Shown: positions 36,101 through 44,504 of the stretch, piece after piece
Numbering within the stretch: position 1 is the first letter of the stretch
Layout of the letters: every line of letters begins with the position of its first letter
Assembly (NCBI RefSeq): GCF_019656455.1
Contig: NZ_BPMK01000002.1
Span: forward strand, 248,001-312,000
Reading direction: 5' to 3'
From: Noviherbaspirillum aridicola
GTDB taxonomy: Bacteria; Pseudomonadota; Gammaproteobacteria; Burkholderiales; Burkholderiaceae_D
Length of the DNA stretch: 64,000 bases
Translations under genes and position numbers: made by a program
Notes under the pieces: generated by a model
Databases searched by the model: none
What the model was told of the DNA's origin: nothing
What the model saw: the letters and a program-made list of their open reading frames with translations, nothing else

Positions 36101-39100
36101 TCGGCGGCCAGGCTCAGGTGGAGGGTGCGGCCGGCACCTGGAAGGACCTGACCGACAACGTCAACTTCATGGCGGCCAACCTGACCGCGCAGGTACGCGG
36201 CATCGCCGGCGTGGTGACCGCGGTCGCGAACGGCGACCTCAAGAAAAAGCTGACCGTGGCCGCGCGAGGCGAAATCGCCGCGCTGGCCAACACGATCAAC
36301 GAGATGACCGATACCCTGGCGGTGTTTGCCGACCAGGCCACCACCGTGGCGCGCGAAGTGGGCGTGGAGGGCAAGCTCGGCGGCCAGGCCTCGGTGCCGG
36401 GCGCCGCCGGTACCTGGAAGGATCTGACCGAGAACCTGAACCGGATGGCCGCGACGCTGACCACCCAGGTGCGTGCGATTGCGGAAGTGGCGACTGCGGT
36501 GACCCGCGGCGACCTCTCGCGGTCGATCCAGGTGGAAGCGCGCGGCGAGGTGGCGGACCTGAAGGACAACATCAACGAGATGATCCGCAACCTGAAGGAA
36601 ACCACGCAGAAGAACGCGCAGCAGGACTGGCTCAAGACCAACCTCGCGCGCTTCACCCGCCTGCTGCAGGGCCAGCGCGACCTGACCGCGGTGACGTCGC
36701 TGATCCTGTCCGAGCTGGCGCCGCTGGTGTCGGCACATCACGGCGTGTTCTACATGATGGATTCGCAGGAGCCGGATGCCCGTCTGCGGATGATTGCGAG
36801 CTACGGCTATCGCTCCAGCCGCAAGCTGCCGACCTCCTTCCTGCCGGGCGAAGGTCTGGTGGGACAGTGCGTGCTGGAAAAGCAGCGCATCTGGCTGACC
36901 AATGTTCCGCGCGACTACATCCAGGTCTCTTCCGGACTCGGCGCCGCGCCGCCCACCAATATCGTGGTGCTGCCGATCCTGTTCGAGCAGCAGGTGAAGG
37001 CGGTGATCGAAATCGCCTCACTCGACCGCTTCACCGAGACCCACCTGTCCTTCCTCGACCAGCTGATGGAATCCATCGGCGTGGTGCTCAACACCATCGA
37101 GGCCAACAGCCGTACCGAGTCGCTGCTGACCCAGTCGCAGTCCCTCGCCCAGGAACTGCAGCAGACCAACCTGGAGCTGGCGGAAAAGGCGCGCCTGCTG
37201 TCGGAACAGAACATCGAGGTGGAACGCAAGAACCGCGAGGTGGAGCAGGCCAAGCTGGCGCTGGAAGAAAAAGCCACGCAGCTGGCGCTGTCGTCCAAGT
37301 ACAAGTCCGAGTTCCTGGCCAACATGTCGCACGAGCTGCGTACGCCGCTCAACAGCCTGCTGATTCTGGCCCAGCAACTGTCGGACAACCCGGACGGCAA
37401 CCTGACCGAGCGCCAGGTGGAATTCGCCAAGACCATCTTCGGCTCCGGCAGCGACCTGCTGACCCTGATCAACGACATTCTCGACCTGTCGAAGATCGAG
37501 TCGGGCACCGTCACGCTGGAACTCAGCGAATACCGCTTCCGCACGCTGGCGGGCTATGTCGAGCGCACCTTCCGCCACATGGCCGAAGCCAAGCAGCTCG
37601 GCTTCTCGGTGGAGCTCGACGAGGAGTTGCCGCAGTCGATGATGACCGACACCACGCGCCTGCAGCAGATCCTCAAGAACCTGCTGTCGAACGCGTTCAA
37701 GTTCACCAGCCGCGGCAACGTGGCCCTCAGGATCGGCATGGCGCGCTCGGGCTGGACGCCGGAGCATGCCAACCTGGCGCAGGCGGACGCGGTGCTGGCC
37801 TTCTCGGTCAGCGATACCGGCGTCGGCATCGCGTCCGACAAGCTGCAATTGATCTTCGAAGCCTTCCAGCAGGCCGACGGCAGTACCGCGCGCAAGTATG
37901 GCGGCACCGGCCTCGGCCTGTCGATCAGCCGCGAGCTCGCGCGCCTGCTCGGCGGCGAGATCAGGGTCGAGAGCGTGGTGGGCGCGGGCAGCACCTTCAC
38001 CCTGTACCTGCCGTACAACCGCTCCGGCTTCATCGGCAATGAAAGCGGGACGTCGTCCCGCCGCGTGCTGGCGCTGCACTCTGCCGACGACGGCGACGTG
38101 ATCGACGTGGTCGATAACCAGGCCGAACTCGAACACAGCCAGCTGAGCGTATCGCCGGCGGCGATTCCCTACGAAACCAGCAGCGACGACCGCGCGCTGG
38201 TGTCGCCGGGCGATCCCTCGGTGCTGATCGTGGAGGATGACGCCCGCTTCGCCAATGTGCTGCTCGATCATGCACGGGAGAAGAACTTCAAGGGCATCGT
38301 GACACACAGCGGGGATTCCGCGCTGACGCTGGCGCGCGACTACCTGCCGGCCGCCATCCTGCTCGACATCGACCTCCCGGACATCGACGGCTTCACCGTG
38401 CTGGACCGCCTCAAGCGCGATCCGGGCACGCGCCACATCCCGGTGCATGTGATGACCAACCTGAAGGAGCGCGAACGCGTGCTGCGCCAGGGCGCGATTT
38501 CCTATCTCCACAAGCCGGTCAGCCGCGAGCGCCTGCAGGAAGAATTCAGCCGCATCCAGCAGTTCCTCATCCGCGGCAAGCGCAGCCTGCTGGTGGTGGA
38601 GGACGATGTGCTGCAGCGCGATTCCATCGTCGAACTGATCGGCGCCGGCGATGTCCATATCGTCGCCGTCGGCAGCGGCAAGGAGGCGCTGGAAGCGCTC
38701 GAGGCGGCGCATTTCGATTGCATGGTGCTCGACCTGACGCTGCCCGACATCAGCGGCTTCGACCTGCTGGCCCGTATCGGCGACGATGCGGCCCTGCGCG
38801 ATCTGCCGGTCGTGGTGTACACGGCCAAGGATCTCAGCCGCAAGGAGGTCGCCCAGCTCAAGCGCGTGGCCAAGACCATCGTCGTCAAGGATGCGCGCTC
38901 GCCGGAGCGGCTGCTCGATGAAACCGCGCTGTTCCTGCATCGTTCGCCGACCAGCCTGCCCGAGATGCAGCGCCGCATGCTGGAGGAAATCCAGGCGGCC
39001 GACGGCGGTCTCGCGGGACGCAAGGTGCTGATCGTCGACGACGACCTGCGCAACATCTTCGCGCTCAGCTCCGTGCTGGAGCGCCAGCAGATGCAGGTGC

Positions 39101-39384
39101 TGTTCGCCGAGAACGGCAAGGACGGGATCGAGGTGCTGGAAAAGGATCCGGGCATCGAGATCGTACTGATGGACATCATGATGCCGGAGATGGATGGCTA
39201 TGACACGATGCGCGCGATCCGGGCGATTCCCCGCTTCCGGTCGCTGCCCATCATCACGCTCACCGCGAAGGCGATGAAGGGCGACCGCGACAAGTGCCTC
39301 GCCGCCGGCGCATCGGATTACATCACCAAGCCGGTGGACGTGGCTCAGCTGCTGTCCCTGATGCGCATATGGCTACATCAATGA
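33106..39384 (+). CDS. Giant poly-HAMP hybrid histidine kinase with GAF and three receiver domains
   Basis: A 2092-residue soluble hybrid kinase. The N-terminus (1-153) has divergent HAMP-like sequence. Residues 154-1165 are eleven consecutive 92-residue repeats, each starting [16 protein letters not shown] (or close) with a following linker [19 protein letters not shown] domain (about 1190-1330) and a coiled coil come next. The HisKA site is His1409 ([10 protein letters not shown]), followed by HATPase (DTGVGI, GTGLGLS). Three receivers follow, with Asp1754, Asp1876 and Asp2023, all with intact Lys. There is no membrane segment, unlike chemoreceptors. The architecture resembles fungal group III Nik1/Os-1 kinases. 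The ATG at 33106 follows CGGAGA; a TTG codon precedes it. The stop overlaps the CheR-like start (ATGA). Confidence 0.95.
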   Translation: MHARTEMRDELDEKLLLQVLTALKKGDFSTRMPTDWTGMAGKIADAVNDIMEANEQITREITEVSREVGREGRLTQRAALPATAGGWTTIVKSVNTLIDDLVRPTTEMARVIGAVAKGDLSQTMALDVDGRPLKGQFLRAATTANTMVEQLSSFASEVTRVAREVGTEGKLGGQAHVPGVAGTWKDLTDSVNSMAGNLTSQVRNIADVTTAVANGDLSKKITVDVRGEILQLKDTINTMVDQLRSFASEVTRVAREVGTEGKLGGQAYVPGVGGTWKDLTDNVNFMASNLTGQVRNIAEVTTAVANGDLSKKITADAKGEILQLKDTINVMVDQLSSFASEVTRVAREVGTEGKLGGQAQVKGVAGTWKDLTDSVNSMAGNLTSQVRNIAEVTTAVANGDLSKTITADAKGEILELKNTINTMVDQLNSFASEVTRVAREVGTEGKLGGQAQVKGVGGTWADLTDNVNFMASNLTGQVRNIAEVTTAVARGDLSKKITVDVKGEILELKDTINVMVDQLSSFASEVTRVAREVGTEGKLGGQANVPGVAGTWKDLTDSVNSMAGNLTSQVRNIADVTTAVANGDLSKKITADAKGEILELKNTINVMVAQLNSFASEVTRVAREVGTEGKLGGQANVPGVAGTWKDLTDSVNSMAGNLTSQVRNIAEVTTAVANGDLSKKITVDVRGEIFELKNTINVMVDQLNSFASEVTRVAREVGTEGKLGGQAHVKGVGGTWKDLTDNVNFMASNLTGQVRNIAEVTTAVARGDLSKKITVDVKGEILELKNTINVMVDQLSSFASEVTRVAREVGTEGKLGGQANVSGVAGTWKDLTDSVNSMAGNLTSQVRNIAEVTTAVANGDLSKKITVDVRGEILQLKDTINTMVDQLRSFASEVTRVAREVGTEGRLGGQANVPGASGTWKDLTDNVNFMASNLTAQVRNIAEVTTAVARGDLSKKITVDVKGEILELKDTINVMVDQLSSFASEVTRVAREVGTEGKLGGQAQVEGAAGTWKDLTDNVNFMAANLTAQVRGIAGVVTAVANGDLKKKLTVAARGEIAALANTINEMTDTLAVFADQATTVAREVGVEGKLGGQASVPGAAGTWKDLTENLNRMAATLTTQVRAIAEVATAVTRGDLSRSIQVEARGEVADLKDNINEMIRNLKETTQKNAQQDWLKTNLARFTRLLQGQRDLTAVTSLILSELAPLVSAHHGVFYMMDSQEPDARLRMIASYGYRSSRKLPTSFLPGEGLVGQCVLEKQRIWLTNVPRDYIQVSSGLGAAPPTNIVVLPILFEQQVKAVIEIASLDRFTETHLSFLDQLMESIGVVLNTIEANSRTESLLTQSQSLAQELQQTNLELAEKARLLSEQNIEVERKNREVEQAKLALEEKATQLALSSKYKSEFLANMSHELRTPLNSLLILAQQLSDNPDGNLTERQVEFAKTIFGSGSDLLTLINDILDLSKIESGTVTLELSEYRFRTLAGYVERTFRHMAEAKQLGFSVELDEELPQSMMTDTTRLQQILKNLLSNAFKFTSRGNVALRIGMARSGWTPEHANLAQADAVLAFSVSDTGVGIASDKLQLIFEAFQQADGSTARKYGGTGLGLSISRELARLLGGEIRVESVVGAGSTFTLYLPYNRSGFIGNESGTSSRRVLALHSADDGDVIDVVDNQAELEHSQLSVSPAAIPYETSSDDRALVSPGDPSVLIVEDDARFANVLLDHAREKNFKGIVTHSGDSALTLARDYLPAAILLDIDLPDIDGFTVLDRLKRDPGTRHIPVHVMTNLKERERVLRQGAISYLHKPVSRERLQEEFSRIQQFLIRGKRSLLVVEDDVLQRDSIVELIGAGDVHIVAVGSGKEALEALEAAHFDCMVLDLTLPDISGFDLLARIGDDAALRDLPVVVYTAKDLSRKEVAQLKRVAKTIVVKDARSPERLLDETALFLHRSPTSLPEMQRRMLEEIQAADGGLAGRKVLIVDDDLRNIFALSSVLERQQMQVLFAENGKDGIEVLEKDPGIEIVLMDIMMPEMDGYDTMRAIRAIPRFRSLPIITLTAKAMKGDRDKCLAAGASDYITKPVDVAQLLSLMRIWLHQ
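33565..36600 (+). repeat. Array of eleven 276-bp HAMP-coding repeats
   Basis: In-frame tandem repeats with unit starts at 33565 + 276 x (n-1) and exact spacing to unit 11 at 36325. Units fall into two types. Type A has [12 protein letters not shown] (units 1, 3, 5, 6, 8). Type B has [12 protein letters not shown] or a close variant (units 2, 4, 7, 9, 10). Units 10 and 11 are divergent, and 11 is the most so. Most units are nearly identical at DNA level. Confidence 0.95.
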
Positions 39385-40226
39385 CAGGAACGCCCTCGGG
39401 CGCGGTGCCGCAGACCGTGGAGGCGCTGGAGATCGATCTCCTGCTGGAGGCGATCTTCCGCTGCTACGGCCACGATTTCCGCGGCTATCGGCGGGAGGTG
39501 CTCAAGCGGCGGCTGCAGCCTCTGATCAGGGACGAGGGGCTCGACGGATTGTCGGCGCTGCAGGGCAGGGTGCTGCACGACCCCGCGTGCAGCGCACGGG
39601 TGATCCGGGCGCTGACGCAGCGCCCGGCCTCGCTGTTTGACGATCCGGAGTACTTCAGGCAGCTGCGGGAAGTGATGACGCCCTGGCTGCGCTCCTGCCC
39701 GTCGCCGAGGGTGTGGCTCGCCGAGTGCGGGACCGCGGAGGACGCCTGCGCGCTCGCCATCCTCCTCGCCGAGGAAGGCTTGCATGAGAAGACGCATATC
39801 TTTGCGACCGCGGAGGACGAGGGCTTGTTGCGGGACGCCAGCAGCGGGCGCTTCGCCGCCGGCCGCCTGGCCGAGTATGTCTACAACTACCGGGCCGCGG
39901 GCGGCAAGCGGGAGCTGTCGGACTACTTCGGCCGCGACGCCGGCGGTCCGCTGTTCAGCGAGGCGCTGCGCAGCAATATCACCTGGGCGCAGTACAGCCT
40001 CGCCACGGACGCATCGTTCAATGAATTCCAGATGATCGTTTGCCGCCGCGCGCTGCGCGACTTCGGCGGCCACCTGCGCCGCCGCACCCTGCAGCTGTTC
40101 TATGAAAGCATGCCGCTGTTCGGCATATTGAGTGTCGACGAGCGGGACGACATGCAGGCCGCGCCCTTCGTCCAGCGCTACAAGCCGGTCGCGGAGGCGT
40201 GCGGCCTGTACCGCCGGATTGCGTGA
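39381..40226 (+). CDS. Degenerate CheR-like methyltransferase homologue
   Basis: A 281-residue protein with the CheR layout: an N-terminal helical domain ([29 protein letters not shown]) and a Rossmann methyltransferase domain. The expected S-adenosylmethionine-binding features are altered. The usual AxCSTGEE loop reads AECGTAED (114-121). The usual ATDID reads ATAED, with Ala144 at the Asp that binds the cofactor ribose. The CRNxxIYF motif reads CRRALRDF, with Arg223 for Asn. Loss of catalysis is inferred from these changes. It overlaps the poly-HAMP kinase stop by four bases (ATGA; ATG at 39369 is an alternative), so the two are made together. No CheB is present. Confidence 0.85.
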   Translation: MTGTPSGAVPQTVEALEIDLLLEAIFRCYGHDFRGYRREVLKRRLQPLIRDEGLDGLSALQGRVLHDPACSARVIRALTQRPASLFDDPEYFRQLREVMTPWLRSCPSPRVWLAECGTAEDACALAILLAEEGLHEKTHIFATAEDEGLLRDASSGRFAAGRLAEYVYNYRAAGGKRELSDYFGRDAGGPLFSEALRSNITWAQYSLATDASFNEFQMIVCRRALRDFGGHLRRRTLQLFYESMPLFGILSVDERDDMQAAPFVQRYKPVAEACGLYRRIA

Positions 40227-40245
40227 GCGGCGCCGCGCCGCGTTT

Positions 40246-41034
40246 TCAGCCGGCGGCGGGCAGTGAATAGCCGAGCACGCTGGAGATGCGGCCGGCGGTG
40301 CTCACCAGGTCTTCCACCCATTCATCCTGCAGGCGGTCGGCCGGCGCCGAGATAGACAGGCCGGCCACCAGCTTGCCGCTGTCGTCGTGGATGCCGGCGG
40401 CGATGCAGCGCACCCCGAGTTCCAGCTCTTCATTGTCGCGCGCGTAGCCGCGGGCACGCACCAGGCTCAGCTCGCGTTCGAGCTTCACCAGGTCGGTGAT
40501 GGAATTCTTGTTGTGCCCCGCCAGCCCGGTCCGGGTGGCATAGGCGCGCACCTGCTTGGGATCGTCGGCCGACAGGAACAGCTTGCCGGTCGAGGTCAGG
40601 TGCAGCGGCGCGCGTCCGCCGATCGCACGCACCACCTGCATGCCCGAGCGCTCCGAGAACGAACGGTCGATGTACACGATCTCGTCGCCCTGGCGCACCG
40701 ACAGGTTGACCGTCTGGTGGGTCTTGCGGTGCAGTTCGCGCATGAACTCCAGCGCCGCTTCGCGCACATCCAGCCGGCTCTTCACGATATTGCCCAGTTC
40801 GAGCAGACGCATGCCAAGCCGGTAGGAGCCTGCTTCCGCGCGGTCGACGAAACGCTTGACGACGAGGTCGTTCAGGATGCGGTGGGCGGTGGAGGGATGC
40901 AGCCCGGTGGTGGCGGACAACTCCTTCAGGCTGACGGGATCGGGATATTGGGCCAGAGCGTCCAGCAGCGAGATCATGCGCTCGATCACCTGGATCGATA
41001 TCTGGCTTTCGGTGGAGGACTGTTCCGTTTTCAT
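40246..41034 (-). CDS. IclR-family transcriptional regulator
   Basis: A 262-residue repressor or activator. The winged helix-turn-helix is ALAQYPDPVSLKELSATTGLHPSTAHRILNDL, and the effector-binding domain follows from about 95 on, including RIVYIDRS-like (here EIVYIDRSFSERSGM), GGRAPLHLTSTGKLFL and GVRCIAAGI. The start is ATG 41034; an in-frame TTG at 41055 is less likely. It is divergent from lutA with a 168-base gap, so it probably controls lutA-lutB-dgkA. The effector is unknown. Confidence 0.93.
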   Translation of the reverse strand: MKTEQSSTESQISIQVIERMISLLDALAQYPDPVSLKELSATTGLHPSTAHRILNDLVVKRFVDRAEAGSYRLGMRLLELGNIVKSRLDVREAALEFMRELHRKTHQTVNLSVRQGDEIVYIDRSFSERSGMQVVRAIGGRAPLHLTSTGKLFLSADDPKQVRAYATRTGLAGHNKNSITDLVKLERELSLVRARGYARDNEELELGVRCIAAGIHDDSGKLVAGLSISAPADRLQDEWVEDLVSTAGRISSVLGYSLPAAG

Positions 41035-41202
41035 GTTCCGATTGGTGCGTTGCAATAAGCGCTTTTATACCACATTGTGAAAAATACGAAAAGGCGTGCG
41101 AAAATTTTTTCGCTCTTGCAGGCCGAATTTTTCATCCTTGGTGCGCGCGCCTTTTTCGCGCTGTCGGCCTCATAATGCGGGATCGGAAATTCGGGGAAAC
41201 AG

Positions 41203-41931
41203 ATGCGCGTAGGATTGTTTGTCACCTGCCTGGTGGACGCAATGCGGCCGGAAATCGGCTTTTCGACCTTGAAACTGCTCGAGGCGGCGGGCTGCGAAGT
41301 GGTGGTGCCGGAGACTCAGACCTGCTGCGGACAGCCGGGCTACAGTTCGGGCGACCGCAAGGCCGCCCGCGCGCTGGCGGAAAAGTTCGTGCAAGAGTTC
41401 GAGGGATTCGACTATGTCGTGATCCCTTCCGGCTCCTGCGGCGGCAATGTGAAGACGCATTACGCCGACCTGTTCGCGGATGATCCGGCGTGGTCGGCCC
41501 GCATGGCGCGACTCGCTCCGCGTGTGTACGAGCTGACGGATTTCCTGCACAGCGTGGCCCGGATCCGGGACCTGCCCGGCGCCGGCAAGTGCAGCGCCAC
41601 CATCACCTACCACGACTCCTGCTGCGGCCTGCGCGAACTCGGCGTGCAACGCCAGCCGCGCGCACTGCTGGAGCAGGCCGGGGTGACGGTTACCGAGATG
41701 AAGGACAGCCGGCAGTGCTGCGGCTTCGGTGGCACCTTCGCCGTCAAGTACGGCGACATCTCATCGGCGATCGTCGACGACAAGTGCGCCAACATCCAGG
41801 CCAGCGGCGCCGACGCGGTAGTGCTCGGCGACCTCGGCTGCATGCTCAACATCGAAGGCAGGCTGCGCCGCACCGGGGACGACAAGACGCGCGTCCTGCA
41901 TGTGGCGCAGGTGCTGGCGGGAGACATCTGA
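41203..41931 (+). CDS. lutA: L-lactate utilisation Fe-S oxidoreductase LutA
   Basis: A 242-residue protein with two CCG domains: TCCGQPGYSSG and SCGGNVKTHYADLF in the first half, DSCCGLRELG and QCCGFGGTFAVKYGDIS in the second. These bind a cysteine-ligated iron-sulfur cofactor in LutA/GlpC-like proteins. It has no membrane segment. The AACAGATG context has a weak ribosome site. It overlaps lutB by one base (TGATG). LutA works with LutB and LutC, and lutC is at 5603-6265. Confidence 0.95.
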   Translation: MRVGLFVTCLVDAMRPEIGFSTLKLLEAAGCEVVVPETQTCCGQPGYSSGDRKAARALAEKFVQEFEGFDYVVIPSGSCGGNVKTHYADLFADDPAWSARMARLAPRVYELTDFLHSVARIRDLPGAGKCSATITYHDSCCGLRELGVQRQPRALLEQAGVTVTEMKDSRQCCGFGGTFAVKYGDISSAIVDDKCANIQASGADAVVLGDLGCMLNIEGRLRRTGDDKTRVLHVAQVLAGDI

Positions 41932-43337
41932 TGCAGATCCAGTCCATGCATTTCAAGGCGCGCGCGGGCCAGAAACTCGCCGACCAGCGCCTGCAGCAGA
42001 ATCTGAAAAAGCTGTCGACCAAGTTCGTCAGCGGCCGCGCGTCGGCGATCACCGAACTCGACGACTTCGAGGGCACGCGCGATGCCGCCATCGAGCGCCG
42101 CATGCGCGCGATCGAGAACCTCGACGTCTGGCTGGCCACCTTCGAGCAGAACGCCACCCGCGCCGGCGCCACCGTGCTGTATGCGGAGAGCGCGGAAGAC
42201 GCTTCCCGGCTGGTGGTCGAGATCGCGAAGAAGCACGGCGTGAAGAAGGCGACCAAATCCAAGTCCATGGTGTCCGAGGAGATGGCGCTCAACAAGGCGC
42301 TCGAGGCCGCCGGCATCCAGCCGGTGGAGACCGATCTCGGCGAATACATCCTGCAGATCAACAACAACGAGGCGCCGTCGCACATCATCGCGCCGGCGGT
42401 GCACAAGGACAAGGAGGAGATTTCCGATCTCTTCGCACGCGTGCACCAGCGGCCGCGGCTGACGGACATTCCGCAGATGACGCGCGAGGCGCGCGAGATG
42501 CTGCGCCCGCACTTCCTGTCTTCGGACATGGGCATCACCGGCGGCAACTTCGTGATCGCCGAGACCGGCTCGGTCGCGGTCGTCACCAACGAGGGCAACG
42601 AGGGCATGTGCACGATCCTGCCGCCCAAGGTGCACGTGGTCGTCACCGGCATCGAGAAAGTGCTGCCGACCCTGGAGGACTTCGCCACCGTGATGCGGCT
42701 GCTGCCGCGCTCGGCCACCGGGCAGTCGATCTCCAACTATGTGTCGCTGCTTACCGGCCCGCGCCGCGAAGGCGACCGCGACGGCCCGGAGCACATGTAC
42801 TTCGTGCTGGTGGACGGCGGCCGCACCGGCCTCGTCGGCAGCGAGTTCCAGGAGATGCTGCGCTGCATCCGCTGCGGCGCCTGCATGAATCACTGCCCGG
42901 TCTATCAGAAGATCGGCGGCCACAGCTATGGCTGGGTGTATCCGGGCCCGATGGGCAGCGTGCTCACGCCGTCCTATGCAGGCGTCGAGAAAGCCGTCGA
43001 CCTGCCGCAGGCCTCGACCCTGTGCGGCGAATGCCATGTGGTCTGCCCGGTGCGCATCCCGCTGCCCGACCTGTTGCGCAAGCTGCGCGAGAAGCAGGTG
43101 GCGCAGCATCTGCGGCCGGGATTCGAGCGCCTGGGACTGACCGTCTGGGCATTTGTCGCGCGCCGGCCGGCGCTGTATCGTATCGCCAGCAGGTTCGGCG
43201 TGCGCGCGCTGCGGCTGCTGGCCGGCGGCCGCAAGACGATTTCCAGGCTGCCGTTCGCGCGCGGCTGGACCGATTACCGGGAGATGCCGGCGCCCAGCGG
43301 CAAGACATTCAGGGAGCTGTACAGGGAACGCAAATGA
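41931..43337 (+). CDS. lutB: L-lactate utilisation Fe-S protein LutB
   Basis: A 468-residue protein with an N-terminal LUD-like domain and a C-terminal ferredoxin domain. LUD features are SKSMVSEEMALNKALEAAGI, TDLGEYILQINNNEAPSHI, GITGGNFVIAETGSV, NEGNEG and ISNYVSLLTGPRR. Two [4Fe-4S] motifs follow: CIRCGACMNHCPVY and CGECHVVCPV. It is a core member of the LutABC lactate oxidation complex. The start at 41931 overlaps the lutA stop, and the stop overlaps dgkA (ATGA). Confidence 0.95.
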   Translation: MQIQSMHFKARAGQKLADQRLQQNLKKLSTKFVSGRASAITELDDFEGTRDAAIERRMRAIENLDVWLATFEQNATRAGATVLYAESAEDASRLVVEIAKKHGVKKATKSKSMVSEEMALNKALEAAGIQPVETDLGEYILQINNNEAPSHIIAPAVHKDKEEISDLFARVHQRPRLTDIPQMTREAREMLRPHFLSSDMGITGGNFVIAETGSVAVVTNEGNEGMCTILPPKVHVVVTGIEKVLPTLEDFATVMRLLPRSATGQSISNYVSLLTGPRREGDRDGPEHMYFVLVDGGRTGLVGSEFQEMLRCIRCGACMNHCPVYQKIGGHSYGWVYPGPMGSVLTPSYAGVEKAVDLPQASTLCGECHVVCPVRIPLPDLLRKLREKQVAQHLRPGFERLGLTVWAFVARRPALYRIASRFGVRALRLLAGGRKTISRLPFARGWTDYREMPAPSGKTFRELYRERK

Positions 43338-43726
43338 CGGAGCAGTCCAGGGTCAGCGAGTTCAAGAGCAAGAGCGGCATCAGGCGCATCCTCAATGCCT
43401 GTTCCTATTCCCTGCAGGGCCTGCGCAATGCGTTCCGCACCGAGCATGCATTCCGCCAGGAGCTGATGGTGGCGGTGCCGGCGGCCGTCGTGGCGCTGCT
43501 GCTGCCGCTGCCGGCGCTGCACAGGCTGGCCCTGATCGGCGTGCTGCTGCTGGTGCTGATTGTCGAACTGATCAATTCCGCCATCGAGGCGGTGGTCGAC
43601 CGCATTTCCCTCGAACGGCATCCGCTCTCCAAGAACGCGAAGGACTTCGGCAGCGCGGCGGTCATGATCGCGCTGCTGCTGGCCGCCGCGACCTGGGCAG
43701 TCATTCTCTGGCCCCTCCTGGCATGA
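43334..43726 (+). CDS. dgkA: Diacylglycerol kinase (prokaryotic DgkA)
   Basis: A 130-residue inner-membrane kinase with three membrane helices that phosphorylates diacylglycerol to phosphatidate. Conserved residues are in NACSYSLQGLRNAFRTEHAFRQE (start of the domain) and LIVELINSAIEAVVDRISLERHPLSKNAKDFGSAAV. Its Glu and Asn residues form the active site. Its ATG overlaps the lutB stop by four bases. A link between DgkA and lactate use is not obvious; the coupling may be only structural. Confidence 0.96.
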   Translation: MTEQSRVSEFKSKSGIRRILNACSYSLQGLRNAFRTEHAFRQELMVAVPAAVVALLLPLPALHRLALIGVLLLVLIVELINSAIEAVVDRISLERHPLSKNAKDFGSAAVMIALLLAAATWAVILWPLLA

Positions 43727-43883
43727 CGCGCGGTGTCGCCTCCGCGCATCGCCGGAGGGCATAAGCATTGCCAAAATCCTTCGTTTCCCTCACGCCCGCG
43801 CCGCGCTAGTCTACAATCTGCGGAGATTTTTCCTTGCGGCACCCCGACTGCCGCACCAGACCATGAGCGCGAGGTAAGAAGGG

Positions 43884-44387
43884 ATGCAGATCGAGATTCG
43901 GACAGCACGGACGGACGATGCGCAGGAGGTATGCAGCCTTCTTTGCAGAAGCATCGCGCAATGCTGTACCGAGGATCATCGCAATGACCCCGCCATACTC
44001 GCCGCCTGGCTCGGCAACAAGACGCCGGAAAACATCGCTTCCTGGTTTGCCTGCGGCGCCAACATCTCTCTCGTGGCCGAACTCGACGGCCGGATCGCCG
44101 GCATCGCCATCCTCACCCGGGCCGGCAAGATCGCCTTGTTCTATGTGAGTCCGGAGCTGCGCTTTCAGGGCGTCGGCAAGCGTCTGCTGCAGGAGGTGGA
44201 GCAGCGGGCGGGCGGCCTGGGCGTGCAGACAGTGCAGGTGCCGAGCACGCTGACCGCGCGCCGCTTCTACCAGAGCAGCGGCTACGAAGACCGCTGCACC
44301 ACCATCTCCGCCTACGGCGCGGAAGCCATCGTCATGGCCAAGGTCCTGCCCGCGGACACGCATAAACGCTGCCGCTGCGGCGGCTGA
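43884..44387 (+). CDS. GNAT-family N-acetyltransferase
   Basis: A 167-residue GNAT protein. The fold is seen in IEIRTARTDDAQEV at the start, LVAELDGRIAGIAILTRAGK (strand 4), ALFYVSPELRFQGVGKRLLQEVEQRA with the Q/RxxGxG/A pyrophosphate loop (RFQGVGKRLL), and TLTARRFYQSSGYE. The acetyl acceptor is unknown. An AAGGGATG context gives a fair ribosome site. The gene stands alone, with lutAB-dgkA upstream and the dimethylformamidase-like gene convergent. Confidence 0.9.
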   Translation: MQIEIRTARTDDAQEVCSLLCRSIAQCCTEDHRNDPAILAAWLGNKTPENIASWFACGANISLVAELDGRIAGIAILTRAGKIALFYVSPELRFQGVGKRLLQEVEQRAGGLGVQTVQVPSTLTARRFYQSSGYEDRCTTISAYGAEAIVMAKVLPADTHKRCRCGG

Positions 44388-44504
44388 GGCAGTCGCAAAG
44401 TCGCAGGGCGCGTGGACGACGCCGATGCCGAGGATATCGAGCCGCATGAGGTCGTCCTGCGCGTAGACCTGGCGTCGGCCTGCTGCGCTTGATGCCTCGG
44501 GCCG
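44388..44504 (-). pseudogene. Possible MerR-type regulator remnant
   Basis: In the 117-base gap, a minus-strand frame reads GRRQVYAQDDLMRLDILGIG, which resembles the wing of MerR-family helix-turn-helix domains (usual form G-x-R-x-Y-x-x-x-D-L-x-R-L). The match is one short segment and no other domain parts are visible, so it may be chance. Confidence 0.2.

Noticed and set aside
33058-36741. Very long minus-strand open frame (over 1200 codons) across the HAMP repeats, and a second one of 665 codons at 33906-35903.
   Set aside because: Both mirror the near-identical 276-bp repeats of the plus-strand kinase. The repeated codons happen to lack stops in antisense, and the peptides show no domain.
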